Assembly: GCF_030272615.1 (NCBI RefSeq)
Contig: NC_081415.1
Location: forward strand, 266,139,925 to 266,203,924
Direction of reading: 5' to 3'
Length of the DNA: 64,000 bases
Source of the DNA: Cryptomeria japonica
Taxonomy: Eukaryota; Streptophyta; Pinopsida; Cupressales; Cupressaceae
Made by a program: the position numbers and the translations under genes. How positions within the stretch are numbered: position 1 is the stretch's first letter; the number at the start of each line of letters is the position of its first letter. Under the pieces are notes generated by a model. It saw only the letters and a program-made list of their open reading frames with translations, did no database searches and was not told the origin of the DNA. Of the stretch, positions 1 to 11,909 are shown one piece after another.

Positions 1-1197
1 AGGGATTTAAGCTGCACTGGTTAGAAAGCAACAAAAGGATGATCTACTGGATTAGCTACTGATAGCTTGATCAGATCACAATGAGAATCATACTTAGTCC
101 ACACTGGTTGTGTCTGCTCTGCACAACACTGATTTTCTACTTATACCTTTGGCTCTACACTCTGTTGGTCCTCTGACCCTCGACTCTGCACTCTACCGGT
201 CCTCTGTCCCTCGGCTCTGCACTTTGCCAGTCCTCTCATCCTCAGCTCTGCACTCTATCACTCTACCTCATACACTCACTACTCTACTAATTCTTTTAGC
301 ACTTCCTCACACTCTGCTCTCCACTTTTTGGATCACCTTGCACATGATCTGTAATTTGCAAATTTTACAATCAAGAATTTTTGAATGAACTCAAAAATAC
401 TTTATACATTTTCTTTCGTCACCTTCAGGTGTTTCCTTAATCAAAGCAACCACATATTTTAGAGGATTTCAAATTCAAAATCTCCCACCCTTTCTCTACA
501 CACCCTGCAACAATTCCGCCAACTGTTCAACTAATTTTGCCCCCGCATACCCCAAAAAATAGTGATTTCTGGGTCGGGTTCAGTCATATAAATGCAAACC
601 AGAAAATCTGCAAGTAATCATGGCTTAATTGCATGATGACTGAAGTTGACTTCCCTAGCTCTTAGTTTGGCGTAGACACAAGCTCACCAACTCACCTTTT
701 TCCACTGCAACTAAATAACCGATCATCGCTCTAATATTTATGGTTATCACATATCTTCCTTCTCCCTTACCAATGTACCGGTATACCACTATGCTCTATA
801 TTACCAGTTCATCCTTTGATTGTCAGTTTGTTGTGCTAGCATCACGTCTCTTTCCATGTTTGCCAATGAGGTTCCGGTTTGCATACAACCTCAAGCCTTC
901 TTTCCTAAGTTAGCTTTTGTGTCTTCATCATCATCAAAATGACCAATGTGGAGATCTAATCTCAACACTAATCTTTTTGAGTGACAAATGAGTTATCTTA
1001 GTCTGTCTTCCCTTGAGCTGATTGAACTTTGGTCATCTATTTCTAATGTTGTTTCCATGTGTTTACAAGTCATCACCTTTGCTACTGAGATACACCACTT
1101 TCATCGATACCACGCCACCGGTGAGTGTTAGACATCAATAACAAATCTCAGCACATATATCGGTTCTCTAGATTAATCGGTTTTGTCAATGCCAACA
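1..1197 (-). repeat. 3' LTR of copia element O (left part outside or unresolved)
   Basis: The stretch ends in GCCAACA at 1197, followed by a polypurine tract on the minus strand, so it is the 3' LTR of a minus-strand copia element. Its last 210 bases are closely matched by 39108-39326, which I read as the surviving piece of the other LTR. The other LTR boundary is not visible: no opening TG with a matching second copy can be placed, so the LTR may start before the window. No gene is visible in it. Confidence 0.7.
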
Positions 1198-1596
1198 ATC
1201 TCCCCCTTTGGCATTGATGACAACACTTCAGAGTCTGACTTATCAGATGCATGAACTTTCTTCATTTTTATACCTGGTCATTACTTTTGCTCTGAGTAAT
1301 GAATATCTCCCCCTAACACTGGCAATACTCTGTTTCAGCAACTTCAGCTCAATCACTGCTTACCAATGCTCAAATACTATAGTCATATCTACCCCTTTGA
1401 CAACAATGCCAAAAATGCATTTCAGTACACTACAAGACTACTCCCCTTAACAAGAGTAGTCCACACTTATCAATCTAGTCTTAGAGATTTTTTTTAAAGA
1501 AATCATACTAGATTGATATAGAGCCCTTTTTACTTACTTTATTGCAGGTAGGGGCATCACCCCTAACTTACCTTTGAGATATTCAAAGGTATCCTT
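1198..1596 (-). other. Polypurine tract and 3' untranslated region of element O
   Basis: Directly beside the LTR the minus strand reads a purine run (AAAGGGGGAGAT, 1198-1209), the usual primer for plus-strand DNA synthesis in LTR elements. The rest, up to the end of the RNase H frame, is pyrimidine-rich on the plus strand, with further CTCCCC runs near 1308 and 1442. No gene is supported here. Element N carries an almost identical tract at 11682-11693. Confidence 0.7.
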
Positions 1597-4355
1597 CTAT
1601 AGTGGCTTGGTGAAGATATCAGCCACCTTCTCTTTTGTTGGTATATACTCCAACATCACTTCCTTTTCTTGAACCTGTTCCCTTAGATAGTAATATTTGA
1701 TAGCTATATGCTTTGTCTTGGAATGCATCACTGGATTCTTGGATATGTCGATGGCACTAGTGTTGTCACAATGAATCACTACCGGTCCAGTCACCTTTTC
1801 TTGGATACCTTCCAATAATTGCTTGATCCAAACTATCTGTGTATAGTTGATTACAGCAGCCACATATTTAGCCTCAGTTGTGGATTGAGATATGAAATTG
1901 TGTTTCTTGCTTGTCCAAGACACAATCCTATCTCCAAGAAAGTATGCACCTCCACTAGTGCTCTTTTTGTCATCAATGTTCCCTGGCCAATCTGAATCAG
2001 TGAAGACACTTAAGTTGAAGTCTCCCTTATGTGGATACCAGAGACCATACTCATCAGTCCCCTTTAGGTATCTAAATATTCTCTTGATTGCCATCATGTG
2101 AGTCTCTTTTGGATTTGCAGAAAATCTGGCAACCAAGCCAACAACTTGTGCTATGTTTGGTCTAATGTGTATTGCATACTGCAACTTACTGATCATGGAT
2201 TGATAAAGTGTCTCATCCACTTCATGATCCTCATCATATTTAGAGAGCTTGCAACCTATAACCATTGGAGTTCCAATAGGTTTGCAATCTTCCATTCCAA
2301 AAGTTTTCAAAATTTCCCTTATGTACTTGGTCTGGTTGATGAATATGCCATTCTTTAGTTGTGAGACTTGCAGGTCGGTGAAATTTTTTATCTCACCAAT
2401 CACGGACATCTCAAATTCTTTGTTCATTTGTTTTGCAAAACCTCTGCTCATCTCATCATCTCCTCCAAAGATGATGTCATATACAAATATTTCAACAATT
2501 AGATGTTTTCTTTCTTCCTCAGTCTTCAGATACAGGTTAATATTATCACTGGTTCTCTTCAACCCTATCTTGAACCCTATGCTTAATAGATATGAGTGCA
2601 ACCTCTCATACCAAGCTCTTGGTGCTTGTTTTAGTTCATATAGAGCCTTCTACAACCTGCATACCATATTTCTTCCATCTTCAGATGCAAACCCTTCTAG
2701 TTGTTCTATGTATACTTCTTCCTCTAGCACACCGTTCAAGAATGCCGATTTCACATCTATTTGGTAAACTTTAAAAAATTTGTAAGCAATATAGGCCAAC
2801 AAAATTCTGACCCCTTCCAACTTGGCCACCGATGCGAAGGTTTCTCCATAGTCCAAACCTTCTTCCTAAACATAGCTCTTGTAGACTAATCTTGCTTTGT
2901 TTCTTATCACTTTACCGGTTTCATCCATTTTGTTTCTAAACACCCATTTAGTGCCTATCACATTTTTGTTTTCCGGTCTAGGCACTAGAGTCCACATTTC
3001 ATTTTTCTCAATCTACTCCAGTTCTTCTTCCATGGCTTTGATCTAGTCATCATCTTTTAGAGCCTCCTTTGCTATTTTGGGCTCAATTATGGAAAGCAGA
3101 CAGGCATTCTCTCTTTCTCTTCTTCTGGTTAGTACTCCTGCATCTTTGTCACCAATGATGTTTTCAGTAGAGTGATTGTTTCTGACATACTTTGCTAATA
3201 TCAGTTCATTTCTTGGAGCTTTTTCTGCCATTTGTGTAGGTTCTACTTCACAAGCTTCTTCATTTGCCACTTCAATAGGATCCTCTTCAGTAGGTTCCAC
3301 TGGTACAGTGTACTCGAACCCTTTATAGTTCTTCGGTTCACTCTTGCTATCTTGTTCATTTTTCTTAGAGTACTCATCTACTCTGACATTTGCACTCTCC
3401 ACAATCTTGTTGGTCCTTTTGTTCAAACACCGGTATGCCTTACTCCTCATGGAGTAACCTAAGAAGGTTCCTTCATCACTCTTGGGATCGAATTCTCTAG
3501 AGTACTCATCCCTCTTGATATAGCACCTTCTTCCCGATACTTTGAAATAGCAGACATTAGGTGAGTATCCACACCATAATTCATAGGGTATTTTATTTGT
3601 CCCTTTCTTTACCTATATTTGGTTCAAGGTGTACATAGTCGTGCACTGCTTCTCTCCAGAAGATATGTGGAATCTCCTATTATATCATCAGAGTCCTTGC
3701 ATGATCAATAAGAGTTTTGTTCCTTCTTTCAGCAATCCCATTCTACTAAGGTGTTATGGGTGCAAACATTTGTCTCATAATCCCCTGTTCTTCATAGTAA
3801 TTCATGAACTCTCCTCCTCTATCTGATCTCAGACATTTCAAATTCTTACTGGATCCTCTCTCTACTCAAGCCTTGAAGACTTTAAACATGTGAAAGGCTT
3901 CAAATTTTTCTTTCAAGAATACAACCCACATCATTCTTGAGAAGTCATCCACAAACAACATGAAATATTGGTCTCCATAGAAACTCCTAATTCTCATAGG
4001 ACCGCATAGGTTTGTATGAACTAAGTCCAGCACATTTTCAGATGAAAAATATTTGCTACTAAAACTAGACCCGGTCAACTTGCCTAGTTGACACTCTTTA
4101 CACAAAGCATTTTCAGGTTTTACTATATTAGGCATACCTCTAACAAACTTCATCTTACTGAGTTTTGCTATGCTATCAAAGTTGACATGACACAGTCTTT
4201 TGTGCCACAACCAACTATCTTCTACCTTTTTCTTTAGACAACTACCTATGGTGGTGTCTAGGTGAAAAATATTGTCTCTAGACTATTTACCGCTAGCAAT
4301 CAGACTTCCTGATTTGTCATTTATTTTGTATATTCCTTCATTGAATTCTAACTGG
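1597..4355 (-). pseudogene. Copia pol remnant of O: GAG-pre-integrase, integrase, reverse transcriptase, RNase H
   Basis: Read right to left, the frame starts with the GAG-pre-integrase region (WHKRLCHVNFDS, near 4200), then integrase core pieces (HTNLCGPMR near 4010, VDDFSRMMWV near 3940). A decayed stretch follows with the RSKAYRC block near 3440, then the reverse transcriptase palm (2870-2350) and RNase H with the KHNFISQSTTEAKY block near 1880. This is the Ty1/copia order, integrase before reverse transcriptase. Several stops and frameshifts break it. The catalytic reverse transcriptase motif, normally YVDD, reads FVYD near 2478, so the first aspartate is lost. RNase H ends with the usual DIFTKPL block. 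Gag and protease are missing because of the G1 insertion and a later deletion. The copy cannot make active enzyme. Confidence 0.9.
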
Positions 4356-4360
4356 TAACT

Positions 4361-5896
4361 TGATGGGGAGGGGTATTCAAAGAGAGTCAATCCTTTCTCA
4401 ATTGGAAGTTGAGTGATGTCTTAGTGGGCTCCCTTCACTCTATACTGGTCTTTCAACAAATCAAGACATTTAACTCTCTAGGAGTGCTCCCAATCAAATT
4501 GTGCTCCATGACTGCTCAGGCATGGTTGAGATTCACAAGAGTAAATCCAACCTCAATCTAGCATACTTCTAAAAAATGCTTGCAAGGGTTGTAGAAGGTG
4601 TCCTTAAGGTTTTTCAAGGCCAATCAACTATTTTTGTAATTGGGTTTCATCCATTTCTCCATTGCTCCCTCTTTCTCCTAGTTTCTAGGCTTAGTATGTA
4701 TCCCTAGAGCCCCAATTAGCCCTACCTAACCGGTTTTTGTGGAATTTATCAAAATTGTCTCAAAGAACCAGTTAAACTCTTTTATGATATGAGTACCCTT
4801 TTGGATGAACTTTTAGATTCATAAGGTGAGGAAACCAGGTCTATCCGTATAGGTACAGAACCCAAAAATGGCATTTTTGAAGGGTTTTTGAGTCTTTTGG
4901 GTCTTCTTCCAAGGGTTTAATGTCTTCCTCGGTCTGCCACACCCCACTTTCTCATGCCAAATACTTGGCATCTTCAAACCTAATCATCCCTGCAAACACT
5001 TGCAAAATTTCAATCATTTCCTAACCGGGCTATGACTGAGCTCGCCTAGGAAATGATGTCCAATAGCCTTTCAATGCCCTCCAATTAAAAACAAATCTTA
5101 TATACACTGTACAAAGGTTCCATGTCTCAAGTCCCAAGGTTTATTGAGAGAAACTCAAAGGACTTCAAGCTAGAACCATGTTTGGGCACTAAAACCCTTG
5201 TTCAGGCCGAGAGCAACACAAAATCAAATACTTAATTCAAACATGCACTAAAAACAAACTCAAATGCCTTCTAAGAACTACCAAGACAAGAAGAAATCAA
5301 TCATGAAAGAACAATAATTAAATCAATCCATGAAGTACGGACTGTTGCTCACAATTTGAGAAAAAAGAGAGGTAAAACTAGAAAAAGGTCTTCAAAATGT
5401 ATTACAATTTGCTCAAGGCATTCACCAACCTAATTACATTTATCCACAGAGCATTTATATAGCATTTAGATAAACTCTCCATCAATTGCCTAACCACCGA
5501 TATGCTCAAACTTTCAAAAACTTGCTCAAAGTTGTAAAATACTGTCAAGCAACATTGACAACTTTTGCCAAAAAGTGCATTTTTGCATTTCATGCATTGT
5601 CACTCATTCTAGACCACCTAGGATGACTTAAAACCACTAACATGACATGTATCAATGCCAAATAAGGCTTTTCAAGATGTTTGACACCAAAATGCACGTT
5701 TATGTCATTTTAGGCTTACAAGGGCTCATAAGCCAAAATTGAGTAAATACATGATCCAATTAGCATTCATACTCTCCAACTACATATCAAACACACATGT
5801 GGACCTATGAGTAGTCTATTATTCACAAACCAAAACCAACCTAAAGACTAACACACCAAAATCTAGAAAATGCACTCAAAACTAGGTGCTCCTACA
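4361..5896 (-). repeat. 3' LTR of G1, 1,536 bp
   Basis: It runs from TGATGGGGAGGGG to GCTCCTACA, with TG and CA ends. It matches 10587-10877 plus 17640-18665 except that the latter is interrupted by N and truncated. The point where N inserted in the other copy is intact here at about 4650 (GGTTTCATCCATTTC), which gives an empty-site reference. No gene is visible. Confidence 0.93.
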
Positions 5897-5911
5897 CCAT
5901 ACTCCCCCAAT
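5897..5911 (-). other. Polypurine tract of G1
   Basis: On the minus strand ATTGGGGGAGTATGG lies immediately before the LTR start TGTAGGAGC. Its place and purine content fit the plus-strand primer. Confidence 0.75.
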
Positions 5912-5957
5912 GAGAAAGAAGTCAAGTGACTCCTTTAGGAAACAAAGAAAGGGGAAC

Positions 5958-8900
5958 TCAGAGCTTAGAAAAGTTTGTCTCAGGTACCCAAGTAGCCTCA
6001 GATGCTGGAAGGTGCTTCCATTTGATCAAGTTCTCCATATAGACAGTATGCCTTGTTTTCTTAAGAACTCTAGAGTCTAACACCTTCTCAACTTGTGGCA
6101 TGGGTGCAGATGGTAAGGGTAGGTCTAAGAGTGCTTGAGAGACTTTTGAGACTCTACTATCCTCCTCTAGAAGTGTGCCTTTATACTAGACCAAATCTGC
6201 AACATTGAAGATGGGAGATAAAGCCATCATCGGGTGGGTCTAACTTGTAAGCATTGTTTCCATACTTGGACAAGATTTTGCAAGGACCAACCCTCCTCAT
6301 CTAAAGCTTACTAGGGACATCATCTGAAGCCTTTCTTTGCTCAAGTTAACCATGACCATGTCCCCAACTACAAATTATACATCTTTTCTTTTCTCATCTA
6401 CTTTTTCTTTGATTCTTTGGGAGGTGTCTAGTAGGGTTGTCCTACCCTATTCATGAACCTCTTGAATGGATTGAGCCATGTCCAAAGCAAGTCCACTCTG
6501 CTGTCCCATCTTTCCAACATCTCTAAGCTCCAAAACACCTCGAGGATGAAGGCCATACACAATCTCAAAAGGGCTTTTACCGGTTGACCTATTCACATTG
6601 TCATTGTAGGCAAACTCAGCTTGATGGATGATCTGATCCCAAGCTTGTCCATACTCCTTTGTCAGACATCTAAGAAGGTTTCCAAGTGTTTTATTGACCA
6701 CCTATGTTTGGCCATCCATTTGGGGATGATAGGGTGAACTGAAAGACAAGTTAGTACCCAATCTCTTCCACAAAGTCTTCCAAAAATGACCAATAAACTT
6801 TGCATCTCTATCTAATACAATGTTGATAGGTAAACCATGAATTCTAATAACCTCCTTGAAAAAAAAATGAGCAATGTGACTAGCATCATGAGTGACCTTA
6901 CATGGAATAAAATGGGCCATCTTGCTAAACCTATCTACCACAACATAGATGCTATCAAAACCTAATTTGGTTTTAGGCAAACCAACAACAAAATCCATAC
7001 TTACCCACTCCCATGGCCGGTTTGGGATAGGTAAGGGCTGATAAAGACCAGCATTGGAAGAGGTACCTTTATCTCTTTGGCAAACCACACATTGTTCCAC
7101 ATATTTCCTAATATCTCGTTGCATCTTAGGCCAATAGTAGAATCTTTGGACAAGTTCCAAAATCTTGTTCAAACCAAAATGTCCACTTAGGCATCCATTG
7201 TGCTTCTCTTGCATCAAATTTTCTCATAGACCCTTTAGGTACACATAGTTGTCCTCCCTTAAACAAAATTTCATCTTGTAAGGTGTAATCTTCATATTCA
7301 CTATGAAAATGGTTTCCAAACTCTTGGCAAACCTTGTAGGTAGCAGTAAAGTCTTCATCATCTTCATATAAATCCTTGAAACTATCCACTCCAATACTTT
7401 TGAGCTGCACTTCTTGCACCATTAGTAACCTTCTACTTAATGCATCAACTACTTTATTACATTGTCCTTTCTTGTGCTTAATGGTAAAGGTATATGACTG
7501 CAAATACTCTACCCATTTAATATGCCTATGATTTAACTTTTCTTGAGAATTGAGAAAGCTAAGAGCTTGATTATCAGTATAAACCACAAATTCTTTAGAC
7601 AAAAAATAATGCCTCCATTTCCTAATTTATTGAACAAGTGCATACAAATCTAAATCATAAGAGGAATACCTTTTCTTTGCTTCATTGAGCTTCTCACTAA
7701 AAAATGCAACCAGTCTATTGTCTTGGCTTAAAACTTCTCCAACTGCTATGTTGCTTGCATCACATTCAATGGTGAAGAGTTTGTCAAAGCTTGGAATAAT
7801 GAGTACCAGTTGAGTAGCCACCTTTTTCTTCAAGAGATAAAATCCTCTTTTTGTTTCCTTTGTCCATTGAAACTTGGTTTTCATACCTCCCTTGATTGTC
7901 TCAAGAATGGGTGGACATATCTCACTAAATCCTCTGATGAACTTTCTATTAAATTGAGCCAAGCCATGAAAACTTCTTACTTCACTTGTTGTCTTAGGTG
8001 TAGGCCAACTGATTATAGCTTCCACCTTAGAGGTATCCATCTTCAAATCCCCTCTTGAGATTACAAACCCAAGATATATCAACTCTTGTTTCATAAACTC
8101 ACATTTCTCCAAATTGATGGTTAGTTGCTCATCACATATTTTCCTCAATACAATCTCTATATGCTTAAGATCTTCATCTTTAAACTTTCTAAAAATTAAG
8201 ATGTCATCTAAGTAAACAACAACAAATTTACCAATATAGTCCTTTACTACTTCATTCATGAGTCTCATGAATGTTCTATGAGCATTTGTGAGTCCAAATG
8301 GCATAACAAGCCATTCATAAAGTCCTTATGTGGTATTGAAGGTTGTCTTCCATTCATCACCCTCCTTGATTCCGATTTGGTGGTAACCACTCTTGAGGTC
8401 TATCTTGGTGAAGTATTCAGCACCTCCTAAACAATCCATCAAGTCTTTAATTCTTGGAATAGAAAATCTATACCTGATGGTAATCCAGTTTATGGCTCTA
8501 GAATCGGTGCAAAGTCTCCAAGTACCTCCCTTCTTTGGGGCCAAAATGGTGGATACTACACATGGGCTGATGCTCTTTCTTATTAGTCCATTTTCTAAGA
8601 ATTCTTGTATTTTCTTGGCTATCTCCTTGTTTTGATCAGGCATCATTTTTCAAGTTGCCTTATTGGGCAATGAAGCTTCGGGTATGAAATCAATTTGGTG
8701 ACTTATGGCATGTTGAGGAGGCAATGTTGCTGGTGTTCCATCATTGATAATGTCCTTAAACTGATTTAGGACCTGTTGCACTTCTTTGGGAATGCATACT
8801 TTCTTCTCTTTGTTGTCTTCTTTTGGTTTTACAACAATGGAAAACCCCACTCCTTCTCCTTCCTTGAGTGTGTTAATGAACTCCTTCTCACCAACTAGCA

Positions 8901-9399
8901 GCACATTAGAACCTTTTGATCTACCCTCTACTTGGTCTCCTATGGACTAAATTTTATAGGTGATTCCATTCTTTTGAAAAGTATAGGCATTCTTCTCTCC
9001 ATGGTGTATTGGTTTTTTCTCAAACTACCATGGCCTTCCTAGGAGTAGGTGGCAAGCATCCATGGGCAACATGTCACAAAAGATTCTATCCTTGTAGCCT
9101 CCTATAGTTAACTCCACCAAAGTTTGTTCATTCACAACAACATGATGCCCCTTGTTGAGCCATGTAGCCCTATAAGGATCACTATGTGGTATTCTTGGTA
9201 AATTGAGATTACTCACTGCTTCCTCTAACACTATGTTATCTATAGATCCTGAATCCACCATGACTCTACATACCTTTCCCATGATCTTGCATTTTATCCT
9301 AAATAAGGATCTCCTTTGGCTAGGTTCCTCCTTAACCGGTTCTTTAATCAAGACTCTTCTTATCATAAGATTCTCTCCAACCTCTAAATCTAAACTCAC
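5958..9399 (-). pseudogene. Chromovirus pol of G1: protease, RT, RNase H, integrase, chromodomain
   Basis: Protease shows MVDSGSIDNIV (near 9260), with a possible start near 9399. Reverse transcriptase spans about 8640-7950 with an intact YLDD (VVVYLDDILIF, near 8210). RNase H follows (IECDASNIAVG near 7760; YTDNQALSF near 7580). Integrase has its HHCC zinc region (7205-7080), then MDFVVGLP and the aspartate in VLDRDAKF. The glutamate expected after DGQT is a stop codon at 6702-6704. Residues 5961-6101 encode a chromodomain (VEKVLDSRVLKKTRH, then YMENLIKWKHLPASEATWV), the hallmark of chromoviruses, thought to steer insertion to modified histones. Gag and protease frames differ, and another frameshift lies near 7200. 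The copy is inactive. Confidence 0.92.
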
Positions 9400-10562
9400 T
9401 TCTCATGCCTTCTATTTGTTGCATCCTCTTGAGCATAATTTACTCTCCTCTCACCTCCTTGGGATGAAGAAGACTTCTCAGGATATCTATAGGTCAGGTA
9501 TCCAAGTTGATGGCAATTGCAGCACTTGATTGTGGCAAAATAGGACCATCTTCATGATCCACTAGACCTTCCTCTACTAGAGTTGCTAGATCCCCTTCCT
9601 CTATAGCTACTCTTGCTATTGGAATCCCCACTTTTCTCAACCAACTTGGATTCCCCTTGGGATATTTGGTCTACACTTCTTCCACCAAAGCTACCTCGCT
9701 GACCTCTACCATCTCTTCCCCTACCTCTGCCTCTATTTTTGTGCTCTTGTTTCTTTTTTCTATTTTCTTCCACCTTCAGTGCCAATTGATAGCACTTATG
9801 AATTGTATTAGGACATAACAAACTCAATTCTTCTTGAATATTCCATCTCAAGCCATTCAAGTATCTGGCTACCTTGATGCTTTCATCTTCCACCACCTTG
9901 GATCTCAGACACAACTTCTAAAATTCCTCAATGTAGCTGCTCACATCTAAGTCTCTTTGTCTCAAGTTTTGTCTCCTTTTGTGCAATCAAATCTCATAAT
10001 CTTCAAGGATATATGCTTCTCTTATCTTGGCTAGCATTCCTTTCCAAGTGGCTATTGGGTTCTTACCCTCCTTTTCCCTTTCTTCTTGGATGAATTTCCA
10101 ACAAGTCAAGGTTGCTCCTCTCAATATAGATTTGGCTACCTTCACCTTTTGTGCCTCACTGATCCCATCACATTCAAAGTGATTCTCCAATCCTTCAATC
10201 CAGTCCATGACTACTTATGGTTCCATTTTTCCACAAAAAAGTGGCACTCCTTCCAAGAATTTTCCTTCTAAGGCTTTGATGGCTCTAAGGAAAGGTTCTT
10301 TAGGTAGAATAGGATCTAGGTTAGGCATTTTATCATCTTCTACTAGTTCTTTACCCTTCCCTTCATTGAACTTGATTGTCACTTTCTCAATCTTGTCTTC
10401 AACTATGTCAAGTTTTCTCTCCAATTGTAGTAATCTTTCCCTAAGGATTCTATTCTCTTCCTCTTGATATTCTACCTTCTTGGCTAACTCTGCATTAGTC
10501 ACCATCCTTAGAGTATTTTCTCCTACTAATTTAGTGCCTGTCATGTACTGGCTTCTTCCCAA
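9400..10562 (-). pseudogene. Gag of G1
   Basis: The frame begins MGRSQYMTG at 10562, just after the primer site. An N-terminal coiled coil (KKVEYQEEENRILRERLLQL) is followed by a retrotransposon gag core (MDWIEGLENHFEC near 10200; NPIATWKGML near 10030), a basic R/G/S-rich tail (RGRGRGRDGRGQRGS near 9720), and a zinc knuckle near 9500. The knuckle is degenerate: CCNCHQLGYLTYRY has lost its histidine and last cysteine, both now tyrosine. Stops lie at about 10212, 9987 and 9552. Role in an intact copy: particle formation and RNA binding. Confidence 0.85.
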
Positions 10563-10567
10563 ATCTT

Positions 10568-10583
10568 GGTTGCTCTGATACCA
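10568..10583 (-). other. Primer binding site of G1 (tRNA-iMet type)
   Basis: Minus strand TGGTATCAGAGCAACC, three bases inside the LTR. TGGTATCAGAGC is complementary to the 3' end of plant initiator tRNA-Met. Confidence 0.9.
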
Positions 10584-10586
10584 CTA

Positions 10587-10877
10587 TGATGGGGAGGGGT
10601 ACTCAAAGAGAGTCAATCCTTTCTCAATAGGAATTTAATTGATGTCTTAGTGGGCTCCCTTCACTCTATACTAGTCTTTCAAAAAATCAAGATATTTAAC
10701 TCTCTAGGAGTGTTCTCAATCAAATTGTGCTCGATGACTACTCAAGCATGGTTGAGATTCACAAGAGTAAATCCAACCTCAATCTAGCAAACTTCTAACA
10801 AATGCTTGCAAGGGTTGTAGTAGGTGTCCTTAAACTTTTTCAAGGCGAATCAACTAGTTTTGTAATTCGGTTTCATC
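10587..10877 (-). repeat. 5' LTR of G1, first piece
   Basis: Matches 4361-4655 and stops at the N insertion point. It continues at 17640. Both LTR pieces start TGATGGGGAGGGGT. No gene is present. Confidence 0.92.
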
Positions 10878-11681
10878 TGTTAGGATTCACAAAGATACGG
10901 GGGGGGGGGGGGGGGGTGAATCAGTATCTGACCGGTATAAGAATTTATTTGAATTATAACATGAAAAGCATATCAAAACTTTGTACCGGTAAACCAAAAA
11001 TAATGCAGTAAATAAGAGCAATAACCACAACATAAGAGACACACCATAACACAGTATTTTTTAATGAAGAAAACCTGTGTGGGAAAAACCTTGGTGGGAT
11101 TTGTGACCCATAATATTCGCTTACTGGCCAATAAGAAAATATTATTGTTTACAATAGGGGCCTGCACATGCCAGAAGGCCAAGTGCCTAGAGCTCACTGC
11201 TCAATTATAAAAGAAGTCACACTGACTTACAAAATGGATTATACAAATCCAATGTCTTGTACTACTTCAGATCAGCATATACTATGCTAGATTCAGTACC
11301 GGTTTAAGCTCTGCAATATACATAAACCCTTATCCAATGTCTGCCTTTCAATTCGCACATTAGGTCTGCATTTATCCTTTCATCTATCACACACTAAATG
11401 ATCTACAATGATCTCATACTTATATGAGTCATATTACAATCTGCCAAGTCAGCTTACAAAAGATTTTACAATTTAAATACAAAGTACATTTAAACAAAAT
11501 TCTTGTCAGCCAGGGTGTCGGTAATCTTCCTTTTTCATGTCGGTGATCTGTATGTCGATGTAGAGTCTGTCGGTGCCAGTGCCTCTGTCTACCTGCCGGT
11601 ATCACATGATTGCAAGGTTGTCATCAATGATAATACCTTCAATCACCTACAATTTCTCATTGGAGTGTGCATTTGCCAACA
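10878..11681 (-). repeat. 3' LTR of N, 804 bp
   Basis: Starts TGTTAGGATTC, ends TTTGCCAACA. It has an 18-G run near 10899 where the other copy has a short mixed GAGAGGGGGG tract, so this run is a later expansion. The two copies are close to identical elsewhere, which suggests a fairly recent insertion. No gene is present. Confidence 0.94.
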
Positions 11682-11693
11682 ATCTCCCCCTTT
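11682..11693 (-). other. Polypurine tract of N
   Basis: Minus strand AAAGGGGGAGAT next to the LTR start, nearly the same as in O at 1198-1209. Confidence 0.75.
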
Positions 11694-11909
11694 GGCATTG
11701 ATGGCAACACTCATGAGAAAAATAAAAAAGTGTCCAAAATGATGTCCAAAAAGAATCTGCCAAAATATCTTACCAAAACTATGTTCTCAAAAATGTATGC
11801 TCCCCCTGAGCTGATGATGTCCTGTTCTGATCATTTTTCTCATTTACACTACTCCCCCTTTGACATCAATGACAAAGGTTGTCATTCACTGTCAGTGGAG
11901 TGTGGTTCC

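Noticed and set aside
110-1450. Short plus-strand open frames (92 and 80 codons) as possible host genes
   Set aside because: They lie in the LTR and 3' untranslated part of O, have biased low-complexity composition and no domain.
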